This document shows, piece after piece, positions 42,608-52,700 of a stretch of DNA of 64,000 bases; within the stretch, counting starts at the first letter, position 1; each line of letters begins with the position of its first letter. Origin of the DNA: a bacterium (lineage in GTDB: Bacteria; Orphanbacterota; Orphanbacteria; Orphanbacterales; Orphanbacteraceae). The stretch covers positions 372,001 to 436,000 of the forward strand of contig JALGYY010000035.1 of the NCBI GenBank assembly GCA_025782575.1. The letters run 5' to 3'. The notes under the pieces are model-generated. The model ran no database searches. It had not been told where the DNA came from and saw nothing but the letters and a program-made list of their open reading frames with translations. A program made the position numbers and the translations under genes.

Positions 42608-44977
42608 TCAGCTCTCCGGCATCTCTTCTATTTTGCGCAGATAAACCCGGCTCTCCAGATTTTTCTTGAACTCACGGAAGAACTTCTCCAGATCGGGCGC
42701 CTGCTCAGCGGCGATACGATAATTGACCGGCTCCAGACTATAGCTCATCTCGAAGATCACGAGAGGCTCGAGTCTGATATCCTCGACCACCTCGAACGTA
42801 TCCCCAACGGCAAGGGTATCAAGAACATCCACCCAGTTCTCTTCGGCCTCATAGTAGAAAGCCATATCGCCGAACGGGTAGTTAGCCTCGAAGTTTTCAG
42901 GAAGCATGTCTTTGATCACTTCATATCCTTCGGGCACTACGAATTCCACTCTTTCCGAACCGGACTCCGGAAACGGGAAACTGATCACCGTTTTTCTAGT
43001 AGCGGCATTTACGGGGAAGATCTGCGCCGGCACCATCTGGCCGAACATGCCCCCCTTCAGGACGAGCGTATCGCCCTGCTCTTCGACGAACCCGCCTGGG
43101 TACTTTATATCAAAAACGATTCGATAGGGATCATCGTTCGATGTGCCCCGGTCGTGATCCCATCCTGTGACGAACGCGCCGTCCGGGAAGTTCAGACCGA
43201 GCCAGTTCTGCTGCATCACCTTCCCCTGATTCGCTCCGTGTGCGTAGAACCGGTTACGGTAGTAACGATTCTGCTCCCCCGCAAATTCCACGGTGTCGCT
43301 TTTCACCCAAGAACCGTCCTCCTGACGGTTTATCCTGCCGACGGCGTCGAAACGATTATTTTTCGACCGGGAATCCTGAGTCTGAAGCCAGTCGGGCGTC
43401 CCGGGACGAATCGGGAGTATGGCGGTGAACTCGAACGACGCGGGATCATCTTCGATGCCGACGCCCTTATCCGATGGGTCGAGAAGGAACTCGTCATCCT
43501 CGGTCTTGACAACGACGAGAGCACGATCGAACTGGAAGAGTCCGGGGAAGACGCGAACCAGTCCCCCTGTTTCATTGGCAGTGGCGATCCCGAAGTCCGC
43601 ATCAAAACCGGCGTAGCGCAGCATGGATACCAGAAAGAGTGCTAGGTCCCCCCGAGTCACCCGCTCCAGATTAACTGTATCGACAGGCCGATTCGGAACG
43701 TAACCGTCGACACCCAGTTTGATCGGGATAATGTCGAACTTCTCCTGAGCCGCCCTGAATAATGCAGCGATCTTTTCACTGTCTGTCAGCTCCGCACTCG
43801 GGAGGTCATCCGCCGGTTCCTCGATCACCTCCTCGCCAAGCGCGTCATCTTCTTCGGCAAATTCATCGTCTTCATCCGCAAACTCATCGTCCTCGTCGGC
43901 AAACTCGTCAAATTCGTCGAACTCGTCCGCTGCAGCAGCTTCGGCTTCCGCTTCGAGACGTTCCTGCTTGGCGGCTTCCGCATTTTCGAGCGCCTCCCGG
44001 ACGATCGGACCCACTGCCGCATCGTTCCCGCTCGAAGCGAGCCGCTGCTCCACTTCAGCTGAGTACCAGCTCAGAATCTCTTCCCAGGACCTCTTGAAAT
44101 TGGGATTCACCATGACACGGGGGGCGGACTCGACCGGTGGAAGGCCGAACTGTTCCACGGGGTTGGCCGCAATGTTGTTGTAGGTCCACTTCATCGTCGT
44201 CATCTCACCTTGAGGCGTCGACACGGTCGACATGACGAGATGGGCGTCACGATCCCCTTCCCGTTGTGCCGTCAGAGCCTGCCCAAGCCAGTTGAACTGG
44301 GCCTTAAGGGCGGTTCGATCGTTATAGGTAAACTCCGCCTGATAGGTGGGGAGATCGAAGTGGAACTGGAAGTCCATATATCCGTACTCATTCTCCCCCT
44401 CTATCGTGTAATAGAGGCTTACCACGCCGGGTACGGGAATCTCATCCAGACTGAACACGAGCTCAGTGACATGGCTGTAGAGGTCAGACTCATCCGGAAG
44501 AGCGCGGCGGAGAGAGATCGCTCCATCCGGTATCTCCCGGAACTTGCCTTTGGTGTCGACGATTTCGACGCTCGTCCGGATCGCGGTCTGCCCGGCCTGG
44601 AGGGGAATGACCCACTCCTGAAACCGGGCGGCGGCCACCTCGTCGAGAATGGCATACTTCTGCTCCACACGGGTACTGGTGGTGAATGAAGAACCGAGTG
44701 CCTGTGTGGCGGACCGGGAGCCTGTAATGTCGCTCTGCGCGGAAGCATCCTGGCGGACGACATCACCGGTGTACTCAAAGTCGAAATTGGCACGGTCAAG
44801 CAGGCAGACAAGACTCTCATGCTCGTACTTCTTCTGCACGTTCTTCCAGAATTTATCGGTCTTTTCACCCGCCTGAAGAGACCCGGCAACAACGACCGTG
44901 CCGCCGATCAGCAGAACTCCCACGGTGAGAACGTGCCAATATCGGTTCCGAACCAGTTTCATCCGAGTGCCTCTCAT
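42608..44977 (-). CDS. Secreted DUF3857/transglutaminase-like protein with acidic repeats
   Basis: ATG 44977 follows AAGGAAGG and begins a 789-residue protein with a signal anchor (WHVLTVGVLLIGGTVVVAG). Residues about 45-330 match the DUF3857 beta-domain pattern (YAILDEVAAARFQEWVIPL, VDTKGKFREIPDG). An acidic low-complexity block of DEFADEDD repeats lies about 350-410. A transglutaminase-like segment follows (TRGDLALFLVSMLRYAGFDA, FDRALVVVKTEDDEFLLDPS), in which the expected Cys is not evident. The C-terminal third is beta-rich (SYSLEPVNYRI). It is probably periplasmic. Function unknown. Confidence 0.8.
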   Translation of the reverse strand: MRGTRMKLVRNRYWHVLTVGVLLIGGTVVVAGSLQAGEKTDKFWKNVQKKYEHESLVCLLDRANFDFEYTGDVVRQDASAQSDITGSRSATQALGSSFTTSTRVEQKYAILDEVAAARFQEWVIPLQAGQTAIRTSVEIVDTKGKFREIPDGAISLRRALPDESDLYSHVTELVFSLDEIPVPGVVSLYYTIEGENEYGYMDFQFHFDLPTYQAEFTYNDRTALKAQFNWLGQALTAQREGDRDAHLVMSTVSTPQGEMTTMKWTYNNIAANPVEQFGLPPVESAPRVMVNPNFKRSWEEILSWYSAEVEQRLASSGNDAAVGPIVREALENAEAAKQERLEAEAEAAAADEFDEFDEFADEDDEFADEDDEFAEEDDALGEEVIEEPADDLPSAELTDSEKIAALFRAAQEKFDIIPIKLGVDGYVPNRPVDTVNLERVTRGDLALFLVSMLRYAGFDADFGIATANETGGLVRVFPGLFQFDRALVVVKTEDDEFLLDPSDKGVGIEDDPASFEFTAILPIRPGTPDWLQTQDSRSKNNRFDAVGRINRQEDGSWVKSDTVEFAGEQNRYYRNRFYAHGANQGKVMQQNWLGLNFPDGAFVTGWDHDRGTSNDDPYRIVFDIKYPGGFVEEQGDTLVLKGGMFGQMVPAQIFPVNAATRKTVISFPFPESGSERVEFVVPEGYEVIKDMLPENFEANYPFGDMAFYYEAEENWVDVLDTLAVGDTFEVVEDIRLEPLVIFEMSYSLEPVNYRIAAEQAPDLEKFFREFKKNLESRVYLRKIEEMPES

Positions 44978-45068
44978 AAACCCTTCCTTCTCTGCAGGGC
45001 AGCAAAGCCCTTGATCGTCGATCCGACTATCCATGATTCTTCGAGAAACGACCACTGTTTGACAGCCG

Positions 45069-45722
45069 TTAGATTTCCATCGTCTCGCCCGGTTCGAGGA
45101 CCCGGATCTCCGCCTTTTCCCTGGCGTATTCAACAAAAGCGTCCGCGCTCTGATCGATAATCGGAAATGTCCGATAGTGGATCGGGACGGCTATCCTGGC
45201 GCCACAGAGTTGGACAGCCTTCGCCGCCGAGCGCGCACCCATGGTGAAACGGTCACCGATCGGGACGAACGCCACGTCGATCTGGAAGAACTCCGGCAGA
45301 AGTCCCATATCCGCGAGAAGTCCTGTATCTCCCATGTGATAGACGGTACGGCCGTCCATCTCGACAATCACGCCGGTCGGGTCGGACGCGGGGGAGGAAT
45401 GGGATGCATTGACCAGGCTGAACCGAACACCATCGTTTTCTACACTGCCTCCGATACCCATCGGTTCCGTAGTAATCCCCTCATTCCCCGCCATATCGGT
45501 AAGCTCGAAGACCGATACGAATGTCGCGCCTGTTCGCCTGCAAATATCGAATGAGTCACCCAGGTGGTCCATATGGTCGTGAGTAGCGATCACGAAGTCC
45601 GCCTCTGTTATGTCAGAAGCCGCGATCGCAGCCAGATCGTTCCCCGTCAGAAATGGATCGATATAAATCGTTTTGCTTCCGACCAACTCAACAGCGGAAT
45701 GACCTAAGTACCGTATTTTCAT
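45069..45722 (-). CDS. UPF0173 metallo-beta-lactamase-fold hydrolase
   Basis: ATG 45722, 8 bases after AGGAGG, begins MKIRYLGHSAVEL, the standard family start. The 217-residue enzyme carries the metal motif THDHMDHLGD (HxHxDH), YHMGDTG and IPIHYRTFP-like VPIHYRTFP. These cytoplasmic metal-dependent hydrolases (YtkL/UPF0173) have no fully settled substrate. A reading frame further upstream is not supported. The gene is followed downstream by the DUF3857 gene in divergent context. Confidence 0.92.
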   Translation of the reverse strand: MKIRYLGHSAVELVGSKTIYIDPFLTGNDLAAIAASDITEADFVIATHDHMDHLGDSFDICRRTGATFVSVFELTDMAGNEGITTEPMGIGGSVENDGVRFSLVNASHSSPASDPTGVIVEMDGRTVYHMGDTGLLADMGLLPEFFQIDVAFVPIGDRFTMGARSAAKAVQLCGARIAVPIHYRTFPIIDQSADAFVEYAREKAEIRVLEPGETMEI

Positions 45723-46003
45723 CAGAATGACCTCCTGTTTTCCGGGCCGCCCCAGTATACCCGCCTCTCCCGAGACCTGCAACCGGCTTTGAGAGGGTTC
45801 TTGCGAGGGAGAGTTCGCGGGACGCGTCCGGCTCGGACCGGGGGCACCCCGGCTCGTATGGCGGGCCGGCCCCCACTGGACGAATTCCCGGTCTTTTGTT
45901 ATAAACGACGTGAGGGTGGGACTGACAGACCGCCGATAGACATCAGAACCCTCTCCCATGATCATCAGGAAACTGATAGTTCTGACATCCCGGAAAGGGA
46001 CCC

Positions 46004-46603
46004 ATGCTAAGTGCCGTTTTCATGCCGATCGCGTTTCTGGCCGGACTCGCCGGTCTACCCTCTCCTTCAACTGAAAAGATCGACGAAGCACTTCCATGCG
46101 CGTCATGGATGGTTGCCGAAGAGACTCATGTGGTCGTTACGGCAGACTGCGTCGAACTCGAGGGGCGCTGTCGGCTCCGTGATGTTGGTGGCACAGGGGA
46201 ACGCCGTGTGCGCTATCCCCTGCCCCATGCTGACGCGGAACTGGTCGGCGCCTGGATTCGTTCACAGGGGGGGGACGAGCAGCCGCTCACGGTGATACTG
46301 GATGGTTCCGGATTTCTTTTTGATCTACCGCCGGGTGGACAGGGAGATCGGGTTCGACTCCGCTATCGAATCCGGCGGGATAAGAATGCAGAAAGGATCG
46401 TTCTTCGGGATCGGGAGACCTGGGGTCGAGAACTGGAAGAAGCAGAATTTCTGATCTACGTCGCCGAAGATCTGGACGAGCCGTCTCTTTCCTATCCGTT
46501 CCGATATCGGGGGCGGACGAACGCCCACTCTGTTTATTATTATCGGGCTGCGCCGTTTCTGCCCGACAACGATCTCGTCATTTCCTGGCCTGCCGGACAC
46601 TGA
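46004..46603 (+). CDS. Secreted protein of unknown function
   Basis: This 199-residue protein starts with MLSAVFMPIAFLAGLAGLP, a signal peptide, after AAAGGGA. The rest is beta-rich (VVVTADCVELEGRCRLRD, RRVRYPLPHADAELVGAWI, FLIYVAEDLDEPSLSYPFRY). The pattern of an N-terminal beta domain with YPLPxxA resembles VIT/DUF4139-like domains, but I cannot assign a family. It is convergent with the AgmX-type gene. Confidence 0.7.
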   Translation: MLSAVFMPIAFLAGLAGLPSPSTEKIDEALPCASWMVAEETHVVVTADCVELEGRCRLRDVGGTGERRVRYPLPHADAELVGAWIRSQGGDEQPLTVILDGSGFLFDLPPGGQGDRVRLRYRIRRDKNAERIVLRDRETWGRELEEAEFLIYVAEDLDEPSLSYPFRYRGRTNAHSVYYYRAAPFLPDNDLVISWPAGH

Positions 46604-46622
46604 TCCCTGCTTCAGACCTGTG

Positions 46623-47552
46623 CTACTGATCGTGACTGAAGTGGAATGAGTACCGTACTACAGTTTCGCATCCATTCTGGACCGGGAATTTCCAGGCGAA
46701 AATTCTCACCTTGATACACTCTTCCATTTCCGATTCCCCGATGGTAGTGGCAAGAATATCCACAGTATGCACACGCCCTGTCGGAGAGATGATGAACCGA
46801 ACGCCCACTTCCCCTTCCCGGCCGGGTGACCGGAGAAGGAGCCTGTTGTAGCAGCTCCGGATCCCACCCTTGTGCTTCGCTACGACTCTGGCGATTTCGG
46901 CCTCTTCCCTGCAACCGTCCGCTCCGTCAAGAGAGAACTCCGCACCATCGATCGCGCCGTCTCTTCGCTCGAGCACGAGGGCATCGCTCGAACCATCCCC
47001 CAGCGAAGCGACCAGGTTACTCGCTCTCTGCTTCGCCACACCGCCGCCGAATCCGCTGCCCATACCGTCACCGAACCCGATTCCCGACTCACCTTCGGCC
47101 TGGCTCCCGGATATGCGGCGAACATCGCCAACACCCCGGAGAAGTTGCGATATGCCGTCCGATGCATAGACTGAGCCGTCCCGTGCCGATGCCACGCGGG
47201 TTCCCGTCTTCGTTCCACCCAGCTTCCCGAGCACACCCATCTTCGTTACCCGCTGGAGAGGATCGCCCCCTCCCCCACCTGACCTCCTGCCCTTCGGGGG
47301 TGCTTCACTCTTTACACCCTTACGTTTCCCTTTGGACACCGGGATCTTCGGAGCAACCGGTTCCGGCAGATTGAGCATCGCCGTTTCCGGTGGCTCGAAC
47401 CGTATCTCGATAACCGCCGGCTCTTCCATGGCCCATACCCCGGCCGGAAGGAACGGTGTCAAGTCAACGCGAGCGACTCCCACACCGAAGATGAGATGAA
47501 GTCCGATCGATCCCATCGCCAGTCTCCGGAACAGAGGGCTCTCTTTTCTCAT
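46623..47552 (-). CDS. AgmX/PglI C-terminal domain protein (TonB-like energy-transducing component)
   Basis: This 309-residue protein has one N-terminal helix (AMGSIGLHLIFGVGVARV), a Pro/Gly-rich middle, and the AgmX/PglI domain at about 215-305: VVAKHKGGIRSCYNRLLLRSP, VRFIISPTGRV, CIKVRIFAWKFP. In Myxococcus, proteins of this class belong to the gliding-motility (Glt/Agl) machinery. It overlaps the ExbD-like gene by 4 bases and is the last gene of the operon. By gene order it is likely driven by the ExbB/ExbD motor. Confidence 0.9.
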   Translation of the reverse strand: MRKESPLFRRLAMGSIGLHLIFGVGVARVDLTPFLPAGVWAMEEPAVIEIRFEPPETAMLNLPEPVAPKIPVSKGKRKGVKSEAPPKGRRSGGGGGDPLQRVTKMGVLGKLGGTKTGTRVASARDGSVYASDGISQLLRGVGDVRRISGSQAEGESGIGFGDGMGSGFGGGVAKQRASNLVASLGDGSSDALVLERRDGAIDGAEFSLDGADGCREEAEIARVVAKHKGGIRSCYNRLLLRSPGREGEVGVRFIISPTGRVHTVDILATTIGESEMEECIKVRIFAWKFPVQNGCETVVRYSFHFSHDQ

Positions 47553-48025
47553 TGCTGAATCCCTCCCGGCCGGTCAGAGCGTTCGTACGCGGCCAGCGCC
47601 AGATTGGAATAGCCGGCCTGATGGCTCGTGAAAAGAACGGCATAGAGCATATCGAACGGCACCAGCCGATCTCCCTGGATCAGCACCCTTCGACTCGATT
47701 CGTCCGTACCCACCACATCACCAAGCTCTTGGGCCAGCCCTGGAATGAGCAGCTCCCCTTTCCAGTTTTCAAACGTAGCCACCATCTTGGGACCTACCGA
47801 AACACCATTGGCTGTAACGGCGATCACCCGATCGGTCTCCATTACTCTTTCATTTGATGTTGATTCGGGAAGCTCCAGATCCTGCGCGGCATGCAGCAAC
47901 GCTCCCTCCGGTGAAAACGAAAGGAGAAGAAAGATGAGAAGGATGGACAGGATGTCGACGAGTGATGTCACAGTTAGCACCGTGGCCTTCCTCTTTTGCC
48001 TGCCGGTTCTGCGAGATGGCCTCAT
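47549..48025 (-). CDS. ExbD/TolR-like motor protein 1
   Basis: This 158-residue protein has one N-terminal transmembrane helix with the conserved Asp (TSLVDILSILLIFLLLSF) and a periplasmic domain ending FTSHQAGYSNLALA. It pairs with the ExbB-like protein to convert the proton gradient into motion. It overlaps the AgmX-type gene by 4 bases. Confidence 0.9.
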   Translation of the reverse strand: MRPSRRTGRQKRKATVLTVTSLVDILSILLIFLLLSFSPEGALLHAAQDLELPESTSNERVMETDRVIAVTANGVSVGPKMVATFENWKGELLIPGLAQELGDVVGTDESSRRVLIQGDRLVPFDMLYAVLFTSHQAGYSNLALAAYERSDRPGGIQQ

Positions 48026-48026
48026 C

Positions 48027-48512
48027 CTACATACCCTCCCCGGTCGGCGCCGAATGAAGGGCGGAAAGGGCGATCTCCCCGAATCCCGCCACCCGGCATA
48101 TGTCCATCACACCCAGAACATCTTCATAGGCGACGGATCGATCAGCTGCGACAGTCACTTTCTGTTCGTCCGGATATTCGTGGCGGATCGCTTGCAATAG
48201 CGCGGCCAGTTCGGCCGGTTCATACGCGCCATCCTCTTTCAAAACGGTCGGAAGAAACCCGCCGGTCCCCCCCACCGTGATCCCCTGCTCGGACACCACC
48301 ACAAGAAGACTCAGATCCGTATGCGCTTCATACTGGGACGCTCCCTGCTCGCCGCTCCCCTTGGGGGGCAGGTTGAGATCGAGAACGGTCACTTTGGCGA
48401 AAACGGCGGCGAGCAGGAGAACCGGCACCAGAACGGTAAACAGGTTCATCATGGGAACCATGTCAACGTCCGCCACTTCCGCTGCGGCGCGAGCCGCCCG
48501 ACTTGGCCTCAT
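48027..48512 (-). CDS. ExbD/TolR-like motor protein 2, transmembrane Asp replaced
   Basis: This 161-residue protein has an N-terminal helix VDMVPMMNLFTVLVPVLLLAA and a periplasmic domain ending MDICRVAGFGEIALSA. At the place of the proton-carrying Asp of ExbD/TolR (PxxD) it reads MMNLF, i.e. Asn. It may therefore be a structural rather than proton-conducting partner. It lies 2 bases after the ExbB-like gene and 1 base before the other ExbD gene. One ExbB plus two ExbD is the AglQ-AglR-AglS arrangement of Myxococcus. Confidence 0.88.
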   Translation of the reverse strand: MRPSRAARAAAEVADVDMVPMMNLFTVLVPVLLLAAVFAKVTVLDLNLPPKGSGEQGASQYEAHTDLSLLVVVSEQGITVGGTGGFLPTVLKEDGAYEPAELAALLQAIRHEYPDEQKVTVAADRSVAYEDVLGVMDICRVAGFGEIALSALHSAPTGEGM

Positions 48513-48514
48513 GT

Positions 48515-49462
48515 TTATTCTCCCGCCGTGACGTACTCGGCAATCTTCTTTTCTGTCTCCGCGATCCCCATCTTGGTCTCTTCGTAGGGACTTGCCTGGT
48601 CCGTTTTATTCCACTCCTCGATCAGATTCGTCATGACCGCGAGTCTCGTTTCCAGTTCTTCGGACGCACGATCGGCACGAGACCCCAGAAGCCCGTGCAT
48701 GGCGAGCGTCGGAATGGCGACGAGCAATCCGAATCCGGTGGTTGCCATCGCCACCGAAATCCCCCCGGCCAGGGCGGCCGTCCGCTGGGCCGCTGCGACA
48801 CTGGCAACCGCCTCGAACGCGAGAATGAGCCCGACAATTGTGCCGAGAAGACCGAGCAGCGTGGAGATGTTGGCGCTCACGGCAAGAAGCGGAAGACGGC
48901 GCTGAATCACAGGCGTCTCCGCAAGATAAGCTTCGTCGATCAAGTTCTGAAGTTCATGCCTCCGGTGGCCATGCCGGATTCGAAGTACTCGCTGCGCAAT
49001 CCGGCCGAAAGGTGTATCGCTTCGATCAGCCAGGGCTCGGGCCTCTTCGATCCGCCTGTCTCGGACAAGTCGGATAATCTGATCAAAGCTCTCCCGACTT
49101 CTCTCACCTGCGCGAAAATAGAGAAAGATCCCTTTCTCGATCGCGACGGCCGCAGCGAACCCGCTGACGAGAAGAATCGCCCACATGAAAGGTGCACCCG
49201 CACCCTGGAACGCGTGACCGGCGAACCGAATCAGTTTCCCCACTCCGGGCGGTTCAGGAACCGTTTTAGCAGGGACCGCTACTCCCCCGAGCGGAACCGC
49301 TGGTGTCGTCGCCGCCACCGTTGCTCCGGCTGTTCCCGGCGCAGTTACCGGCTGCGGTGTCGTGCTTACCGCCATCTGGGCCGCCGCTCCGGATGCCATC
49401 ATCATCAGAAAGAACCCCATGAGCGGGATCCAGGCTCTCTTAGTCATATTCCTCATTCTCAT
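48515..49462 (-). CDS. ExbB/TolQ/MotA-type proton channel
   Basis: This 315-residue protein starts with a signal-like helix (WIPLMGFFLMMMASGAAAQ), then a Pro/Thr/Ala linker, then the MotA/TolQ/ExbB channel: FMWAILLVSGFAAAVAIEKG, the cytoplasmic helical region and SANISTLLGLLGTIVGLILAF with GGISVAMATTGFGLLVAIPTLAMHG. The last two helices carry the usual small residues and Thr. The N-terminal extension is found in ExbB paralogues of many Gram-negatives. It is followed after 2 bases by two ExbD genes. Confidence 0.92.
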   Translation of the reverse strand: MRMRNMTKRAWIPLMGFFLMMMASGAAAQMAVSTTPQPVTAPGTAGATVAATTPAVPLGGVAVPAKTVPEPPGVGKLIRFAGHAFQGAGAPFMWAILLVSGFAAAVAIEKGIFLYFRAGERSRESFDQIIRLVRDRRIEEARALADRSDTPFGRIAQRVLRIRHGHRRHELQNLIDEAYLAETPVIQRRLPLLAVSANISTLLGLLGTIVGLILAFEAVASVAAAQRTAALAGGISVAMATTGFGLLVAIPTLAMHGLLGSRADRASEELETRLAVMTNLIEEWNKTDQASPYEETKMGIAETEKKIAEYVTAGE

Positions 49463-49465
49463 CGG

Positions 49466-49765
49466 TTACCTTTCCTTTCCATCTATGAGTTCTACTGTTT
49501 GACTATCGAAATCCGATTTGATCACAGGGAGAAGCCAGTCCTCTCCGAGTTCCCGTTCGATCGGGAATAGTTCGTAGAGAAAGTCGGCACTCCGTTCCCG
49601 GATAAAGAGTGTCGAAGGGTGGGGAACCTTTCCCTCGATATTGAGCTTGTCGAGATCGATTACCTGCCTCTTCGGTTTCTGTGCCGACTTTTTCCCGGCA
49701 TCGTCCCCCTGGGCCGGCGCACCGATCAAGAGTGCGAGTACAATCACCCATCCAAAGTGTTTCAT
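49466..49765 (-). CDS. Small periplasmic protein of the motor operon
   Basis: This 99-residue protein has a signal peptide (MKHFGWVIVLALLIGAPAQG) and a charged mature part with KRQVIDLDKLNIEGKV, a motif seen in small proteins near TolQ/AgmX genes. It overlaps the TPR gene by 4 bases and precedes the ExbB-like gene by 3. Function unknown; the coupling suggests it is part of the same complex. Confidence 0.8.
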   Translation of the reverse strand: MKHFGWVIVLALLIGAPAQGDDAGKKSAQKPKRQVIDLDKLNIEGKVPHPSTLFIRERSADFLYELFPIERELGEDWLLPVIKSDFDSQTVELIDGKER

Positions 49766-52700
49766 CGAGCATCACTCCCTGTTGCGGTCCGGTTCTCGTT
49801 CATTCGGTAAGACAGCGACGGAGATTCAGGCCCGCCCGGGACCTCTTCGATTTCCTCCATCCAACGCAGTCCCCGTTCCTCGAACGGTGTGGCTTTCTCT
49901 TCAAGTAATGACCGATAGAAGGCGAGTTCCTCTTCAGAGAGGCCGGGGGGCGCAGGCGCCTGCCGAAGCTCGGCGGCACCACGCTGGTTCCAGCCGGCCG
50001 CCTTGATGGCAAGATCCGAGAGGCGACGATTCAGAATGTAAGCTGCAGATCCCTCTGACTCACCCTGGCGTCCCAGTAGCTCGGCCGCCGCCTGCCACCG
50101 ATCTTCCGCCAGGTTCAATGCTGAAATCCAATCGACGAGCGCGTCCGAATGCACCTCGAACCACGCTTCATCCGGCTCATCCGTTCGAGCAGGCAGGCTC
50201 GCATGATCAAGGGCACTTGAAGCCATCTGCATCAGCGAATCGGCAAGCTCTTCATAGAGCGGCACAACATCTCGTGTCGGATCTGTGAAGGTCTCCCGCA
50301 GTGCGAGCGCGTCTGAGTAGTAAGGCTCCAGCAGATCGATGTCGGGCACCCGTCCCCGATCCCATTCTCGAAGAAACGCCGCCCGCCCATAGGCCTCGAG
50401 AAGATGGGCCAGCTCCCGAGCAGCGGGAGCGGTGATCTTCTCGAAGTGGAGGGAGATTCCGGCGCGATAGTGCTTCACCGTCTCCTGCATGAGGCGGGCA
50501 GGACCGGAAGAACCTTGCCCGCTCCGCCAATTCGCCAGAGATGAATCAAGACTGACTCGGTTGTTTCGCGCGAGCGCAAAGTGGGCGCGGGCGGCCGGGA
50601 AGGCCTCTCGCTCCGTGGGTGTCGCGCCCACTCTGTCCATCGACACTGTCTGATCGTATGCTTCCAACCCGTTGCCATAGTTTCTGATCGCTACTTCAAG
50701 CTGATTCTCAAGTTGCCGGTTCTCCCCTGCCCGGACCCATAGTTCGGTCGAGCCCGCCTGGGGGACCGTTGACAATCCCGCGCACCTTTCGAATGCGGCG
50801 GCCGCTTCGCCGTAAGACGATTCCGATTCATGGAGTTCAGCAAGATGGAAGAGTGCCGAGCCCGCTTCGCCGCTCCCCTCATGGAGCCGGGATACATCCT
50901 CAAAGCCTTGCTTCGCCCGGCTTGGATCCCCCGCCCTGGAAAACGCCCGGGACGCTTCGAGAAGGTCCCTTGGAAGATTCGTGAGAGAGTGACTGGCAGT
51001 TAAGAACCGGGCAGCTGCGTTGCCGTCGCCATTCTGTTCCGCTTCAAGAGCGCACGCCCTGATTTCGGCAGCCGGCTCATCCCGCCCCGCTAAATACACG
51101 ACTACACTTTCGGCGACAGCCAACCCATGCTGATAGCGCCCCGCCCGAACAAGACAAGCCATCTGCCGCGGGAGGGCGTCCAGTCTTACATCCGAGTCGG
51201 GGTAGTTTTCGAAGATCGTTCGATAGGCGTGGGCGGCTTCGAGCCAGCGCCCCCCATCCTCCATCCCGTTCGCCGCAAGAAAAGCGCTCGCGGCCGCCCG
51301 GTCCATGTTCTCGGAGCGATCAGTCCGATCAGACGCGGTTTCGGCCGCCAGAAGATAGTATCGCTCGGCTTTGCTCTGCTGATCGAACCGGGAGGCCATA
51401 CGTCCCGCACGAACTGCCGCCTCCGATCGAAGAGGGGAGTCTTCGCGAGCCGCGATCATTCCGCAAAGGGCGATACTTCGCGTCCCGTCTCCCTCGTCGG
51501 CCAGCCTTTCCGCTGCCACAAGAATCGCCTTCTCCGCCTCCACCTCGCCTCGATCCTGAGCATCATATCGTTCCGCCCCATCGGCCAGCTTCCAGCCGGG
51601 CGCATTTCCATCCCGAAGGGCGAGAAAGGCGCCGCGAAGGGCCTGCCTCTTTTCGTCCGCCTCAAGGGCATCCCAGTCGATTCGGTCATAGCTTTCGATA
51701 CTCGATTCGAACTCGCCGAGCCGATACCAGGCCTCTGCAGCAAAGAGGAGAGCGCGATCGGCCTCTCCCCCCCCGCTCAACTCGCTTACATAGAGCTCGA
51801 AGAGCGCCGCCGCCACGGCGAGGTCACTGTCGCCCCCGGCGCGGTACCGAATGAGCGCCGCGTTCCACAGGTTTCGCTGAACCCGTCGATCTGTATCATC
51901 GATTCGATCCATGTCATGACGGTGTATCGTTCGCCACGCGCCCGTCGGTCCATACTTCTCGTGGAAGAGTTCCATCTCACGCCCCGCATCGATCTTCTCG
52001 CCCCGAACTGTCAAGCACTCGATGATCTTGTCATGAAGAGCGGGAGCGTCGTCCTCGTCAGGGTGGGTCGAGAGGACGCTTCTGTATGCACGCTCCGCCT
52101 GCACAGAACGATCCTGGTCGAGCAGAACATCAGCCAATGCGGTTACCGCGAGCCGGCGATAGGCGGGATCTTCGAATCGAGCGGCAAAACCGTCGAGATC
52201 ATCCGGGTTCGTTTCGGTCTGCACCAGCGCGAGTGAGCGGAGAACTTCGCCGAGTCCTCCTCCACCGTGATCAGATCCGCTGGTTTCGAAGGCGCGATCG
52301 GCGGCGCGCTGAAAGGCGTACCCGGCCTGGAGGGCAGAATTCGTCTTAAGGTGACACCAGCCGGCCTTGTAGTCGATCTTGAACCGGGCGGGATCCCCTC
52401 CCCACGCGACCGCGGAATCGTAGGCGATGAGAGCCTCTCTCCAATTCTCCGCGGCGAACTCGAGGTCCCCTACTCGAACGGCGGCACGGGCACGATAGGG
52501 TGACGCCTCCCCGTCCATAATGATCTCTTCGTAGAATTCGATCGCACGATCGTTCCTGCCCATGTCCTCGTAGCAAACCGCCAGGGCATACACTGCTTCC
52601 CCGTGACCCGAAAAATCGGGGTACTGTTCGATGATCTCCGTATAGGCAGCAATAGCCCGTTCATAGTTCAGCGTCGGTCGGTTCGAATTGAGCCCGTCTT

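Noticed and set aside
48503-49570. Plus-strand frame of 355 codons
   Set aside because: Antisense to the ExbB-like gene, whose family motifs are clear.
51127-52236. Plus-strand frame of 369 codons
   Set aside because: Antisense to the TPR protein; rich in Arg and Pro with no domain.
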